A DNA stretch of 64,000 nucleotides from Bordetella genomosp. 11 (lineage in GTDB: Bacteria; Pseudomonadota; Gammaproteobacteria; Burkholderiales; Burkholderiaceae_B), in NCBI RefSeq assembly GCF_002261215.1, contig NZ_NEVS01000004.1, positions 2,170,001-2,234,000 on the forward strand, written 5' to 3'. The notes below the pieces were generated by a model. It was not told the origin of the DNA. It saw only the letters and a list, made by a program, of their open reading frames with translations, and did no database searches. The position numbers and the translations under genes are program-made. Every line of letters starts with the position of its first letter. The first letter of the stretch is position 1. Below are positions 29,156 through 37,932 of this stretch, one piece after another.

Positions 29156-30073
29156 TCAGGACGTGGCGCTCGCGACCGCCGGCCTCTTGATGAAATCCAC
29201 GAAGGCCTTCAATGGCGCGGGGATCAGGCGCCGGCCGGGGTAATAAAGAAATGGCCCGGAAAAGCGCGGCCACCAGGACGCCAGGACGGGTTTCAGCGCA
29301 CCGCTATCCAAAAGCGGCCGCAGCCAATCCTCGAACAGATAAACGATCCCGGTCCCGGCAAGCGCGGCATCCACCGCCAGGTCGACCCCGCCGCCTATCC
29401 GAACGACCAGGGGGCCGTTGGGCTCGACACGCACCACTTCGCCATTCCGCTCGAATTCCCATGGCGGCATGGCGCCGCTCGGGAAGCGGCCGCGCAAACA
29501 GGCGTGATGCACCAGCTCGCGCGGATGCGCGGGCCGGCCATGTCGATCCAGATAGCCAGGCGAGGCGGCCGCCGCGAAGCGTTGGACGCGGGGGCCGATG
29601 GGGACCGCGATCATGTCCTGTTCCAGGCGTTCTTCGTAGCGTATGCCGGCATCGCAACCCGCGGCCAATACATCGACGAAGCTTTCCTCGGCGACGATAT
29701 CGAGGACGATCTCCGGGTACGCGGCCAGGAAAGGCGGAACGATGGCAGGCAAGACCAGCCTGGCCACGCTGACCGGCACGTTCAGCCTTAGCGTACCGGC
29801 GGGCCTGTCGCGGAACCCGTTGACCGTATCGAGCGCCGCCTGGACTTCGTTCAAGGCCGGCGACAGCCGCGCGAGCAAGCCCGCGCCGGCTTCGGTCGGC
29901 GCCACGCTGCGTGTCGTCCGGTTGAGCAGCCGCACCCCGACCTGTGCCTCCAGGCGCCGCACCGCCTCGCTCAGTCCCGACGGACTCGTGCCGCTCGACC
30001 GGGCGGCATCGCGAAATCCGCCGGCACGCGCCACCGCGACGAAGGCGTTCAAATCGTTCAGGTCCACTTTCAT
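29156..30073 (-). CDS. LysR-family regulator of the aldo-keto reductase
   Basis: 305-residue LysR protein of the group that usually sits divergent from oxidoreductases (MKVDLNDLNAFVAVARAGGF; HTH TSPSGLSEAVRRLEAQVG; NRTTRSVAPTEAG). Its divergent neighbour, 113 bases away, is the aldo-keto reductase at 30187, its likely target. The C-terminus has the FLYYPGRRLIPAPLKAFVDF ending common in this subgroup. Confidence 0.93.
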   Translation of the reverse strand: MKVDLNDLNAFVAVARAGGFRDAARSSGTSPSGLSEAVRRLEAQVGVRLLNRTTRSVAPTEAGAGLLARLSPALNEVQAALDTVNGFRDRPAGTLRLNVPVSVARLVLPAIVPPFLAAYPEIVLDIVAEESFVDVLAAGCDAGIRYEERLEQDMIAVPIGPRVQRFAAAASPGYLDRHGRPAHPRELVHHACLRGRFPSGAMPPWEFERNGEVVRVEPNGPLVVRIGGGVDLAVDAALAGTGIVYLFEDWLRPLLDSGALKPVLASWWPRFSGPFLYYPGRRLIPAPLKAFVDFIKRPAVASATS

Positions 30074-30186
30074 CGATCGCCCGCCATTGTTCGATATTCC
30101 GCACAGCCCGTACGGATTGTATGGGATTATCGCGCGGCCTCAAGCTGGCTATCGTAAAGGCCTCGTTCACCGAAAAGGACTGCACC

Positions 30187-31056
30187 ATGCCCTCCATCGA
30201 TCAAGCCGGCACCCATGCACTCGGCCATCGCCAGGTAAAGCGGGTCGGGTACGGCGCGATGCAACTTGCCGGACCGGGCGTATTCGGCCCGCCCAAGGAC
30301 CGCCAGGCCGCCTTGGCCGTTCTGCGCGAAGCCGTCGCATCCGGCGTCGACCATATCGACACCAGCGATTTCTATGGCCCGCATATCACCAACCAGCTGA
30401 TCCGCGAAGCGCTTGCGCCCTATCCCGACGATCTGGTTATCGTCACCAAGATCGGCGCGCGCCGGGGCGACGACGGCGCCTGGCTGCCTGCCTTCACGCC
30501 CCAGGAGCTGACCCAGGCGGTGCACGACAACCTGCGCAACCTGGGACTGGACGTACTGGACGTCGTCAATCTGCGCATTATGTTCGACACGCATGGCCCC
30601 GCGGAAGGTTCGATCGAACCGATGCTCGCTCCGCTCGCGGCCCTGCAACAGCAGGGACTGGTGCGCCACATCGGGCTGAGCAATGTCACCGCCGCGCAGG
30701 TCGAGGAAGGACGCCGCATCTGCGACATCGTCTGCGTCCAGAACAACTACAACGTCGCGCACCGGGATGACGATGCCCTGATCGACGACTTGAACGCCGC
30801 CGGCATCGCTTATGTTCCCTTTTTCCCGCTCGGCGGCTTCAGCCCCTTGCAATCGTCCACGCTGTCCGATGTCGCGCGGCGGCTGGACCTGACGCCCTTC
30901 CAGGTCGCCCTGGCCTGGCTGCTGCGGCGTTCACCGAACATCCTCCTGATACCCGGCACATCGTCGCCGGCACACCTGAAGGAAAACCTGGCGGCCGGCG
31001 GCATACGGCTGCCGGACGATGCCATGCACGCGCTCGACGGCATCGCGGCGGGGTGA
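30187..31056 (+). CDS. Aldo/keto reductase
   Basis: NADPH-dependent oxidoreductase of 289 residues, TIM-barrel fold. Catalytic Asp58 and Tyr63 (IDTSDFYGP) and Lys88 (IVTKIG) are clear. The strand that usually carries the catalytic His reads DVVNLRIM, with no His there; this is seen in a subgroup of COG0667 proteins, so either the base is supplied otherwise or the reaction differs. The cofactor-binding end reads LLIPGTSSPAHLKENL. AAGGA precedes the ATG. Paired with the divergent LysR. Confidence 0.9.
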   Translation: MPSIDQAGTHALGHRQVKRVGYGAMQLAGPGVFGPPKDRQAALAVLREAVASGVDHIDTSDFYGPHITNQLIREALAPYPDDLVIVTKIGARRGDDGAWLPAFTPQELTQAVHDNLRNLGLDVLDVVNLRIMFDTHGPAEGSIEPMLAPLAALQQQGLVRHIGLSNVTAAQVEEGRRICDIVCVQNNYNVAHRDDDALIDDLNAAGIAYVPFFPLGGFSPLQSSTLSDVARRLDLTPFQVALAWLLRRSPNILLIPGTSSPAHLKENLAAGGIRLPDDAMHALDGIAAG

Positions 31057-31150
31057 CGTCCGTCGAAACGCCGGCAGGCCGCGTCATTTCGCGGCCGCGT
31101 GGTTCGCGGCCGAAAACCGAAGGCGAGCCCCACAAAGCGCACCGCGCATA

Positions 31151-32026
31151 TCACGCGCGGCGCTTCAACGCATCCAGGCCCTCCGGCAGCTTCGCATTCG
31201 GGAAATGCGTGGATAGCGTGGTGTCGCGCCATTCCCGCCGTTCCTGCTCGCGCTCCGCCTCGGCCTGCTCGCAGACATACAACGCATCCCCGCCCAACAG
31301 CAGGCGCAGCGGCAAGTCGTCGCGGTTGGACAGCTCTACCAACAGAGCGGCGATCTTCGCCGGATCGCTCAGTTCCTTCCCCATATAACCGCCCAGCAGT
31401 TCGAGCACCCGGCCCACCGATGGTTCATAGTCGGGCAAGACATTGTCCCCCGGCGTCCTCGCGGTACGGCCCCACTCCGTGCGCATCCCGCCTGGTTCCA
31501 GCGTGCATACCTTGATCCCCAGGTGCGCAACCTCCTTCGCCACGACGTCGCTGAACCCTCCGACCGCCCACTTCGCGGCCTGGTAGGCCGACAGCCCCGG
31601 CGTCGAAGTGCGCCCGCCCACCGATGACACCTGGAAAATATGGCCACGCCGCCGCGCCCGCATGGCAGGTAGCGCCGCACGGGTCAGGTTGACCACGCCG
31701 AACAGGTTCGTTTCGACCTGGTCGCGAAAGTCCTCCGCCGTCATCTGCTCGAAGGGCAAAGTGTGGCCGTAGCCCGCGTTGTTCACCAGCACATCGAGTC
31801 GGCCGTAGACCGAAAGCGCAGTCTCCACCGCGGCCTGCGCGGCGTGCGCGTCCTTCACATCGAGCGCAACCGGGCGGATGCGATCCGGATGGCGTTCCAC
31901 CAGGTCGGACAGCGTTGCGGGGTCGCGGGCACCCGCGACCAGGCAATCGCCGGCGGCCAGCACCGCTTCGCTGATGGAACGCCCCAGGCCGCGCGCGGCA
32001 CCGGTAACCAGAAAGACTTTGGACAT
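31151..32026 (-). CDS. Short-chain dehydrogenase/reductase
   Basis: Classical SDR of 291 residues. Nucleotide motif TGAARGLG, NNAG, catalytic Ser in QVSSVGG and YQAAK. The order and the RTEWG region resemble the 17-beta-hydroxysteroid-dehydrogenase-like SDR group. Start set at MSKVFLVTG since AAGGAG precedes it; an earlier Met adds nine unlikely residues. The promoter carries the same 12-base sequence as that of the TetR gene upstream, so it is probably that repressor's target. Substrate unknown. Confidence 0.92.
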   Translation of the reverse strand: MSKVFLVTGAARGLGRSISEAVLAAGDCLVAGARDPATLSDLVERHPDRIRPVALDVKDAHAAQAAVETALSVYGRLDVLVNNAGYGHTLPFEQMTAEDFRDQVETNLFGVVNLTRAALPAMRARRRGHIFQVSSVGGRTSTPGLSAYQAAKWAVGGFSDVVAKEVAHLGIKVCTLEPGGMRTEWGRTARTPGDNVLPDYEPSVGRVLELLGGYMGKELSDPAKIAALLVELSNRDDLPLRLLLGGDALYVCEQAEAEREQERREWRDTTLSTHFPNAKLPEGLDALKRRA

Positions 32027-32061
32027 ATCGGACTCCTTGATCGATTCCGTCATTTAATTGG

Positions 32062-32081
32062 TTAAGTACTCACTCATTTAT
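32062..32081. promoter_or_regulatory. TetR operator, SDR promoter
   Basis: Read on the minus strand: ATAAATGAGTGAGTACTTAA. The first 12 bases are identical to the site before the TetR gene at 32717. The second half-site is weaker (TACTTA against CACTCA). Confidence 0.6.
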
Positions 32082-32128
32082 AGACGCAAAATCCGCCCGC
32101 AACGCTATGCGGGCCGATCCCGCCCTTT

Positions 32129-32707
32129 TCAGTCCGCCTGCAATATGGCCCATAAGGCCTTGAACCCGCGGTCGCGGTAGACGTCGATATTGGCGGCATC
32201 GCGCGCGATGAATTCCATCGCCGTCTCCGCCAGCGAGGTAAAAAGCGCTCCCGTGAATACCTTGGCCGCCTCGGTCGGCGACTCTTTCGCGCCGGCGGCC
32301 CGCTCGCTCAGCATCGTCCTGATTTCGCTGAATCCCTCCGCGCCGGCCGCACGATGCTGCGCATCGATACGGCCGCTCACGTCAAGCTGCCGCAAGGCGC
32401 GGCGGCCATCCGGGTGGGCCAGGCCCCAGTCCAGGTAGGCATCCCATGCATGGCGAACCCTGCGCGCCAGCGAGGCGCGGCGCGGAAAGTCCGTCATCAT
32501 CGCCTCCCGCAGCCCGGCCTTCAGGGACACGTACAGCTCGTTCAGCAAGGCGTCCTTGTTGGCGAAATAGGTAAACACGGTTCCTTCCGCGACGCCGGCC
32601 AGCTTGGCGATACGCGCCGTCGTCGCGGCGACGCCGTCCACCGCGAGGGCCTCTGCCGCCGCGGCCAGAATCGCCTCGCGCTTATCCTCGCTGCGTGGGC
32701 GCGCCAT
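32129..32707 (-). CDS. TetR-family repressor
   Basis: 192-residue TetR protein. HTH: IAKLAGVAEGTVFTYFANKD (about 33-52), with the classic YF-NKD end. The ligand domain is not assignable. Start at MARPRSEDKREAIL with GGAAGG upstream. The operator-like sequence lies before its own ATG and again before the SDR downstream on the same strand, implying autoregulation and control of the SDR. Confidence 0.92.
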   Translation of the reverse strand: MARPRSEDKREAILAAAAEALAVDGVAATTARIAKLAGVAEGTVFTYFANKDALLNELYVSLKAGLREAMMTDFPRRASLARRVRHAWDAYLDWGLAHPDGRRALRQLDVSGRIDAQHRAAGAEGFSEIRTMLSERAAGAKESPTEAAKVFTGALFTSLAETAMEFIARDAANIDVYRDRGFKALWAILQAD

Positions 32708-32716
32708 ATGCCTTCC

Positions 32717-32737
32717 ATAAATGAGTGACCACTCAAT
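32717..32737. promoter_or_regulatory. TetR operator, self promoter
   Basis: Contains TGAGTG-AC-CACTCA (32722-32735), a palindrome with perfect 6 bp arms, 10 bases before the TetR start codon, preceded by ATAAA as in the SDR copy. Confidence 0.65.
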
Positions 32738-32817
32738 CATAAACCGGTGGGCACGAGATGGCAAGTCCCGTGGACGGCGTGTGCGGGACGCATCCCGCGG
32801 CCGCGGCGCTCGCCATC

Positions 32818-33684
32818 TCAAATAATGGGCGCGCCGCCGGTTACCGCGATGGTCGCGCCGGAGATGTAGCTGGCCTCGTCGGAGGCCAGCATCACATAGG
32901 CGGCCGCCAGCTCGGCAGGTTGCCCGGGACGCTTCATCGGAACCTGCTTGCCGAAGTCCTTGACCTTTTCCGGCGGCATCGTCGACGGAATCAACGGTGT
33001 CCAGATGGGTCCCGGGGCGACGCAGTTCGCCCGGATGCCCTTCTCCGCCAGCAACTGGGCCAGGCCGGCGGTGAAATTCTGGATCGCGCCCTTGGTCGCG
33101 GCGTAGGCGATCAGGCCGGGATTCGGGCGGTCCGCGTTGATCGAGGTCGTATTGACGATCGCCGCACCGGGCTTCATATAAGAGACCGCCGCACGCGTGA
33201 TCCTGAACATGGCACCGATGTTCGTATCGAAGGTCTTGTTCCATTCCTCGTCGCTGATCGCTTCCAGCGACGGATAGGTCATCTGGTACGCCGCGTTGTT
33301 GACCAGCACATCGAGCCGGCCGAACTCCCGCATGGCCCGTTCGACGATTTCCTTGCAATGCGCCGGGTCCGTAATGTCCCCGCGCACCAGCACCGCCTTG
33401 CGCCCGGCTTCCTCCACCCAGCGCGCGGTCTCGCGTGCGTCGTCGTCTTCGGTGAGATACGCGATCAGCACATCGGCGCCTTCGCGGGCATAGGCGATGG
33501 CCACGGCCCTGCCAATGCCGCTGTCGCCTCCGGTGATGACGGTAGCCTTGCCGGACAGGCGTCCCGAGCCGCGATAGGTTTTCTCGCCGTGGTCGGGCTG
33601 CGGCGCCATCTCGGCGGTGCGCCCGGGGGTGTGGTCCTGCTGCTGGGCGGAAAAAGGCGGGGCGGGACGTTTCGTATCGGTCAT
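32818..33684 (-). CDS. Stress-type SDR (YghA/YdaD-like)
   Basis: SDR of 288 residues with the long N-terminal extension typical of the general-stress SDRs YghA and YdaD (QQQDHTPGRTAEMAPQPDHG). Motifs: TGGDSGIG, NNAA, TTSINA (Ser), YAATK, and the C-terminal SYISGATIAVTGG. It reduces an aldehyde or ketone with NAD(P)H; the substrate is unknown in the family. The minus-strand start at 33684 begins the known extension. No adjacent partner. Confidence 0.9.
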   Translation of the reverse strand: MTDTKRPAPPFSAQQQDHTPGRTAEMAPQPDHGEKTYRGSGRLSGKATVITGGDSGIGRAVAIAYAREGADVLIAYLTEDDDARETARWVEEAGRKAVLVRGDITDPAHCKEIVERAMREFGRLDVLVNNAAYQMTYPSLEAISDEEWNKTFDTNIGAMFRITRAAVSYMKPGAAIVNTTSINADRPNPGLIAYAATKGAIQNFTAGLAQLLAEKGIRANCVAPGPIWTPLIPSTMPPEKVKDFGKQVPMKRPGQPAELAAAYVMLASDEASYISGATIAVTGGAPII

Positions 33685-33895
33685 GGCTATCTCCAAAGCG
33701 GCGAATTCGGATTCGTGGGGGGCTCCCGACCAAGCCTTCCCAGCAACCCGCAGACCCGGTATGGCCGGGCATCCGCGCGCCGCCAGCCCGCTCAGGCGCG
33801 GGCAGCAAAATTTGCAATGCTTCGGCAAGGCCCGGCGACAGCCCTTTCCCCGCACCGCGCCGTGGCCGACACGCGGGCCGGATGAGCCGGAAGTC

Positions 33896-33925
33896 TTGAC
33901 ACGCAAGTATTTGCTTGCCTATTAT
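33896..33925 (+). promoter_or_regulatory. Strong sigma-70 promoter with embedded ArsR operator
   Basis: Consensus -35 TTGACA (33896-33901), 18-base spacer, -10 TATTAT (33920-33925). Inside the spacer lies GCAAG-TATTTG-CTTGC (33903-33918), a perfect inverted repeat, and a further CTTGC half-site follows near 33941. A repressor bound there would block RNA polymerase directly. Confidence 0.7.
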
Positions 33926-33953
33926 TCATGCAACCAAACACTTGCATATCCAC

Positions 33954-34286
33954 ATGGCGGAACGCCGCGATACCGACCTGCTGTTCAAGGCCCTGGCCGA
34001 TCCCAGCCGCCGCAAGCTGCTGGACCTGCTGCACGCGCACGATGGCCGCACGCTGGGGGAACTATGTGAACACCTGGACATGACCCGCCAGGGCGCGACC
34101 CAGCATCTGGCCGTGCTCGAGGCAGCCAATCTGGTCGCCACCGTACGGCGCGGCCGCGAAAAACTGCACTTCCTCAACCCCGTACCGCTACAGGAAATCT
34201 ACGAACGCTGGATAGCCAAGTTCGAGAAGCCGCGCCTGAAGGCGCTTTCAAACCTGAAACAACGCCTGGAGAAAACCGATGACTAG
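33954..34286 (+). CDS. ArsR-family repressor
   Basis: 110-residue winged-helix regulator (DLLFKALADPSRRKLLDLLH; recognition helix TRQGATQHLAVLEAANLV). No cysteine metal sites, so it belongs to the metal-independent ArsR proteins paired with SRPBCC proteins. Start at MAERRDTD, about 22 bases after the likely transcription start; there is no clear ribosome site. It overlaps the SRPBCC gene by 8 bases. It likely represses its own operon through the inverted repeat in the promoter. Confidence 0.9.
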   Translation: MAERRDTDLLFKALADPSRRKLLDLLHAHDGRTLGELCEHLDMTRQGATQHLAVLEAANLVATVRRGREKLHFLNPVPLQEIYERWIAKFEKPRLKALSNLKQRLEKTDD

Positions 34287-34749
34287 ATCCACTTTTGTCT
34301 ACGTGACCTACATCCGTACCACACCGGAAAAACTGTGGGCTGCGCTCACCGACGCGGAATTCATGAAGCAATACTGGTTCGGCATGCATTGCGAAAGCCA
34401 GTGGACGCCCGGATCCTCATGGAAGCTGGTTTCCGGCGATGGGATGCGGGTTTACGACGCGGGCAGCATCATCGAGGCCGACCCGCCGCGACGCCTGGTC
34501 ATCCGCTGGCAACATCAGGAGCGGCCCGAACTGAAAGCGGAAGGCGAATCGCTGTGCACGATGGAGTTGCAAGCCGATGGCGCCGCGGTAAAGCTGTCCA
34601 TTACCCACACCATCGACCGCGAACATTCGAAGTTCATCGAAGCCGTGTCGGGCGGTTGGCCCAAGATACTGTCCAACCTCAAGTCGCTGCTCGAAACCGG
34701 CTCCATCGTGCTGCCGGACCCTTATCCCGCCACTTCCGCCGGCGCGTGA
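34279..34749 (+). CDS. SRPBCC/AHSA1-domain protein
   Basis: 156-residue START-like (Bet v 1 fold) protein: TRSTFVYVTYIRTTPEKLWA, then AALTDAEFMKQYWFG and the C-terminal helix GWPKILSNLKSLLETG. Members of this group are ligand-binding proteins, seldom enzymes, and are often encoded with an ArsR regulator, as here (8-base overlap, coupled translation). The ligand is unknown. Confidence 0.9.
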   Translation: MTRSTFVYVTYIRTTPEKLWAALTDAEFMKQYWFGMHCESQWTPGSSWKLVSGDGMRVYDAGSIIEADPPRRLVIRWQHQERPELKAEGESLCTMELQADGAAVKLSITHTIDREHSKFIEAVSGGWPKILSNLKSLLETGSIVLPDPYPATSAGA

Positions 34750-34764
34750 AGCACATGGATTCGG

Positions 34765-35712
34765 TCACTCCGCGTCGGCCCCCATCAGGCGCAAGCTGCG
34801 CTTGAAGCTGGTTGGCGCTTGTCCGTATGTCCTGATGAACGCCCGCCGCATGCGGTCGCGGTCGGCGAAACCGGTATCGCGGGCCACGATATCCATGGGA
34901 TGACGGCCGTCTTCCAGCATGGCGCGCGCAGCCTCCAGCCGCAGTGTCTCGACCGCCTTGGCGGGAGACTGCCCCGTTTCCTCGCGGAAGACACGGCTGA
35001 ATTGGCGCGGCGACAGCCTCGCCGCATCCGCCAGCTCTTCGACAGTCAGGGGATTGCGCAGGTTTTCCTTGGCGTGGATCAATGCGCGCCTGATCCGGTC
35101 CGAGCGCGGCTCCAATTCCAACAGGGCGGAAAACTGCGATTGGCCTCCGGGACGCCGGTGATAGACGACCAGCCGGCGGGCCACCTCGCGTGCCAGGGGG
35201 GCGCCGTGATCGTCCTCGATCAGCGCCAAGGCCAGATCGATCGCCGCGGACATGCCGGCCGAAGTCCAGATGTTGCCATCCTGGACGAAGATACGATCCT
35301 CGTCGACCTGCACGCGCGGATAGCGTTCCCGCAGGCGACGGGCATGCGCCCAGTGCGTGGTGGCCGTGCGCCCGTCCAGCACCCCGGCCTCGGCAAGGAC
35401 GAATGCGCCCGTACAGAGTCCCGCGAGCCGCCGTGCTTCCCGGGCGGCGCGCACGATATAGGCCTTTAGCGCGGGCGTCACCGGGCCCGGCAGCAGCTCT
35501 CCGGCCACCAGCAGCGTATCGGGCATGACGCCGAGCGCGACGGTCTCGATACCGGCGTTCATGGTGGAACGCACCATGCCGCCTTTTTCGGACAGGAAGG
35601 TCATGCGATAACCCTCGTGACCCAGCCGCGCATTCGCCATTTCGAATGCCGACAACGCGGATAGCCCCATTACCTGGAATCCATCCTCCAGGACCAAGCC
35701 GATCTGGCGCAT
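34765..35712 (-). CDS. GlxA-type AraC regulator with DJ-1/PfpI domain
   Basis: 315-residue regulator: N-terminal DJ-1/PfpI-like domain (LAGLCTGAFVLAEAGVLDGR with Cys in the nucleophile-elbow place) and C-terminal AraC double HTH (LADAARLSPRQFSRVFREET; MDIVARDTGFADRDRMRRAF). Start at MRQIGLVLEDGF with AGAGGGG upstream. It is divergent from the SDR-MFS pair at 35907 and probably activates it; an AATGTC/GACATT repeat lies between. The DJ-1 domain most likely senses a ligand. Confidence 0.9.
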   Translation of the reverse strand: MRQIGLVLEDGFQVMGLSALSAFEMANARLGHEGYRMTFLSEKGGMVRSTMNAGIETVALGVMPDTLLVAGELLPGPVTPALKAYIVRAAREARRLAGLCTGAFVLAEAGVLDGRTATTHWAHARRLRERYPRVQVDEDRIFVQDGNIWTSAGMSAAIDLALALIEDDHGAPLAREVARRLVVYHRRPGGQSQFSALLELEPRSDRIRRALIHAKENLRNPLTVEELADAARLSPRQFSRVFREETGQSPAKAVETLRLEAARAMLEDGRHPMDIVARDTGFADRDRMRRAFIRTYGQAPTSFKRSLRLMGADAE

Positions 35713-35787
35713 GAGCCCCTCTTGTCTTGAAATGTCGGATGAGTGTATGCACGCCACTCCCCGCGGTCAAACGTCGATATCGGCCGC

Positions 35788-35817
35788 AATGTCTGTAAAT
35801 GACGGATAAACGACATT
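35788..35817. promoter_or_regulatory. Inverted repeat before the SDR-MFS pair
   Basis: AATGTC (35788-35793) and GACATT (35812-35817), 18 bases apart, in the spacer between the divergent GlxA-type gene and the SDR. Candidate regulator site. Confidence 0.4.
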
Positions 35818-35906
35818 TGAGATACGTCGGTTTTGCATCAAAGTGGCGCAATAGCTCCGGCGCATGGATATCCCCCGCGCCTGCACCATCGATGACGCGA
35901 CCCGAC

Positions 35907-36665
35907 ATGAAACTCACTGGCAACACTATCCTCATCACCGGCGGCACCTCCGGAATCGGCCGCGCCCTGGCGCAAGCCTTCCACGCATTGGGCAATAAAG
36001 TCATCGTGGCCGGCCGGCGCAAAGCCCTGCTCGATGAAATCGGTGCCGCCCATCCCGGAATCGACGGCGTGGAGCTGGATATTTCCGATCCGAAGGACAT
36101 CCTCCACGTGGCGGCCAGACTGATCGCGGACTACCCGGCCCTGAATGTCCTGATCAACAACGCGGGCATCATGCCGTTCGACAACCCCGCCGGCCTGATC
36201 GACGACGCGGTTTCCCGCGGCATCCTCGATACCAACCTGCTGGGTCCGATCCGGCTGACGTCCGCGCTCATCGAGCACCTGAAAGCGCAGCCGCGCGCGA
36301 CGATCATCCATAACACGTCAGTATTGGCGTACGTCCCCATCGCCACCAATGCGGTGTACTCGGCATCCAAGGCGGCGCTGCATTCCTACGCACTGTCCCA
36401 ACGCTTCATGCTGCGGGATACCAATGTGACGGTGCAGGAAATCGCGCCGCCATGGGTCGATACCGATCTCATCAAAAAGAGCGGCGATCCGCGCGCGATG
36501 CCGCTGGAGGCCTTCATCGCCGAAACGATGAAGGGTCTGGCAGGCGACCAACCGGAAATTTTCGTCGACGCCATTCGTGGCATGCGCGACAACCCCGGTG
36601 TGAACGAACACGCGTTCGTGCATGCGTTCAACCAAAGCATCGCCGAGAACCCGATTCCGGTATGA
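35907..36665 (+). CDS. SDR oxidoreductase, DltE-like
   Basis: SDR of 252 residues: TGGTSGIG, NNAG, NTSVLAY (Ser) and YSASK. The sequence MKLTGNTILITGGTSGIGRA is typical of the DltE subgroup. The ATG at 35907 is chosen for that N-terminus; a Met five codons upstream is possible. Its stop overlaps the MFS start as ATGA, so product export or substrate uptake is tied to it. Substrate unknown. Confidence 0.9.
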   Translation: MKLTGNTILITGGTSGIGRALAQAFHALGNKVIVAGRRKALLDEIGAAHPGIDGVELDISDPKDILHVAARLIADYPALNVLINNAGIMPFDNPAGLIDDAVSRGILDTNLLGPIRLTSALIEHLKAQPRATIIHNTSVLAYVPIATNAVYSASKAALHSYALSQRFMLRDTNVTVQEIAPPWVDTDLIKKSGDPRAMPLEAFIAETMKGLAGDQPEIFVDAIRGMRDNPGVNEHAFVHAFNQSIAENPIPV

Positions 36666-37870
36666 AAGCCGCCACGGAAACACTGGCCCCAGCCTGGTTC
36701 CTGGCGCTGGGTACCTTCGCCATCGGGACCGAAGGGTTCATGATCGCGCCGCTGTTATCCACCATGGCGGCGGATTTCTACATGAGCGTCCCGGAAGTGG
36801 CGTTGCTGGTCATCGTCTTTACGCTGACGATGTCCCTCAGTTCGCCGATTTCCACGGTGCTGAGCGCCCGCCTGAAGCGCCGCGATACCCTGCTCTTCGC
36901 CATGGCGATGTTCGCCGCGGGCAACCTGGTGGCGGCATGGTCGCCGCATTTCGGCGTACTGATGGGCGCGCGCGTCCTGATGGCGGTGGCCTCCGGCCTT
37001 TACGTGCCCAACGCGAATGCACTCGCCGGGGTCATCGTCTCGCCGCACAAGCGTGGGCGAGCGCTGGCGATCGTCAGCGGCGGCATGACACTGGCCATCG
37101 CCCTGGGCTTGCCCCTGGGCGCGGTGGTGGGCCATGCCTTCGGGTGGCGCGCGACCTTCCTGGCTGTCGGGGTCATGAGCCTGACGGCCATGGCCGGCAT
37201 CCGCCTGGGCGTCGCGCGGGACGCCGGCGCCGCGATCCCGGTCGCGACGCTGGCGCAGCGAGCGGCCGTCGTTCGACAACCGGCCGTGCTGCGCCTGCTC
37301 GCCGTCAGCCTGTTCTGGTCCATCGGCGCCTACGCTGCCTACCCTTATATCGCGCCTTATCTAACGCATGTCCTGGGATTCGAAGCGGCCGGCATTAATG
37401 CGACCGTCTCGCTGTGGGGGCTGGCCGCCGCGCTCGGCGTCACGGCGGGCGGCACGCTGAACGACCGCTACGGCTCCAGGCGCGTGGCGCGCGCGTCGCT
37501 CCTCGTGCTCGCCCTTTCGTTCTGGCTGCTCGCGCTCGCAGCCGTGCTCGCGCCGAACGCGGCGCTCATTCCGGTACTGGTTGGCGTGGTGCTATGGGGC
37601 TTCACGGTCTGGGCTTTCTTCCCGGCCCAGATGGCACGCCTGATCGCCGCCGGAGATGCCTCGCAGGCATCGGTTGCCTTGGCCTTGAACACGTCGACGA
37701 TGTATCTGGGATTCTCCATCGGCAGCGCCGTGGGAGCGGCCATCCTGGACCGCGGCGTCATCGCGGCGATAGGCGTATTCGCCGGCGCGGCGGAATTCTT
37801 GGCACTGGCCTTGGACCGCAGGGCCGGGGCCGCCGCCCATACCCCGCGGCCTTTGGCGGACGTCCCGTAG
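36662..37870 (+). CDS. MFS transporter, DHA1 family (arabinose-efflux-like)
   Basis: Twelve-helix exporter of 402 residues: FALGTFAIGTEGFMIAPLL-like first helix and conserved loop MGARVLMAVASGLYVPNANALA typical of the AraJ/NepI/YdhP (DHA1) efflux group. Translationally coupled to the SDR by ATGA, and probably under the divergent GlxA-type regulator. The module looks like modification plus export of one small molecule. Substrate unknown. Confidence 0.88.
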   Translation: MKAATETLAPAWFLALGTFAIGTEGFMIAPLLSTMAADFYMSVPEVALLVIVFTLTMSLSSPISTVLSARLKRRDTLLFAMAMFAAGNLVAAWSPHFGVLMGARVLMAVASGLYVPNANALAGVIVSPHKRGRALAIVSGGMTLAIALGLPLGAVVGHAFGWRATFLAVGVMSLTAMAGIRLGVARDAGAAIPVATLAQRAAVVRQPAVLRLLAVSLFWSIGAYAAYPYIAPYLTHVLGFEAAGINATVSLWGLAAALGVTAGGTLNDRYGSRRVARASLLVLALSFWLLALAAVLAPNAALIPVLVGVVLWGFTVWAFFPAQMARLIAAGDASQASVALALNTSTMYLGFSIGSAVGAAILDRGVIAAIGVFAGAAEFLALALDRRAGAAAHTPRPLADVP

Positions 37871-37932
37871 GATCGGCGGCCGCCGATCGCCGCTACACTG
37901 CATATCGTCCACCCCCTACCCGGCCGCCCGCG

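Noticed and set aside
32129..33817. 562-codon frame joining a shadow of the stress SDR to the TetR gene
   Set aside because: The TetR N-terminus and ribosome site at 32707 define the real gene; the rest is out of frame to the SDR.
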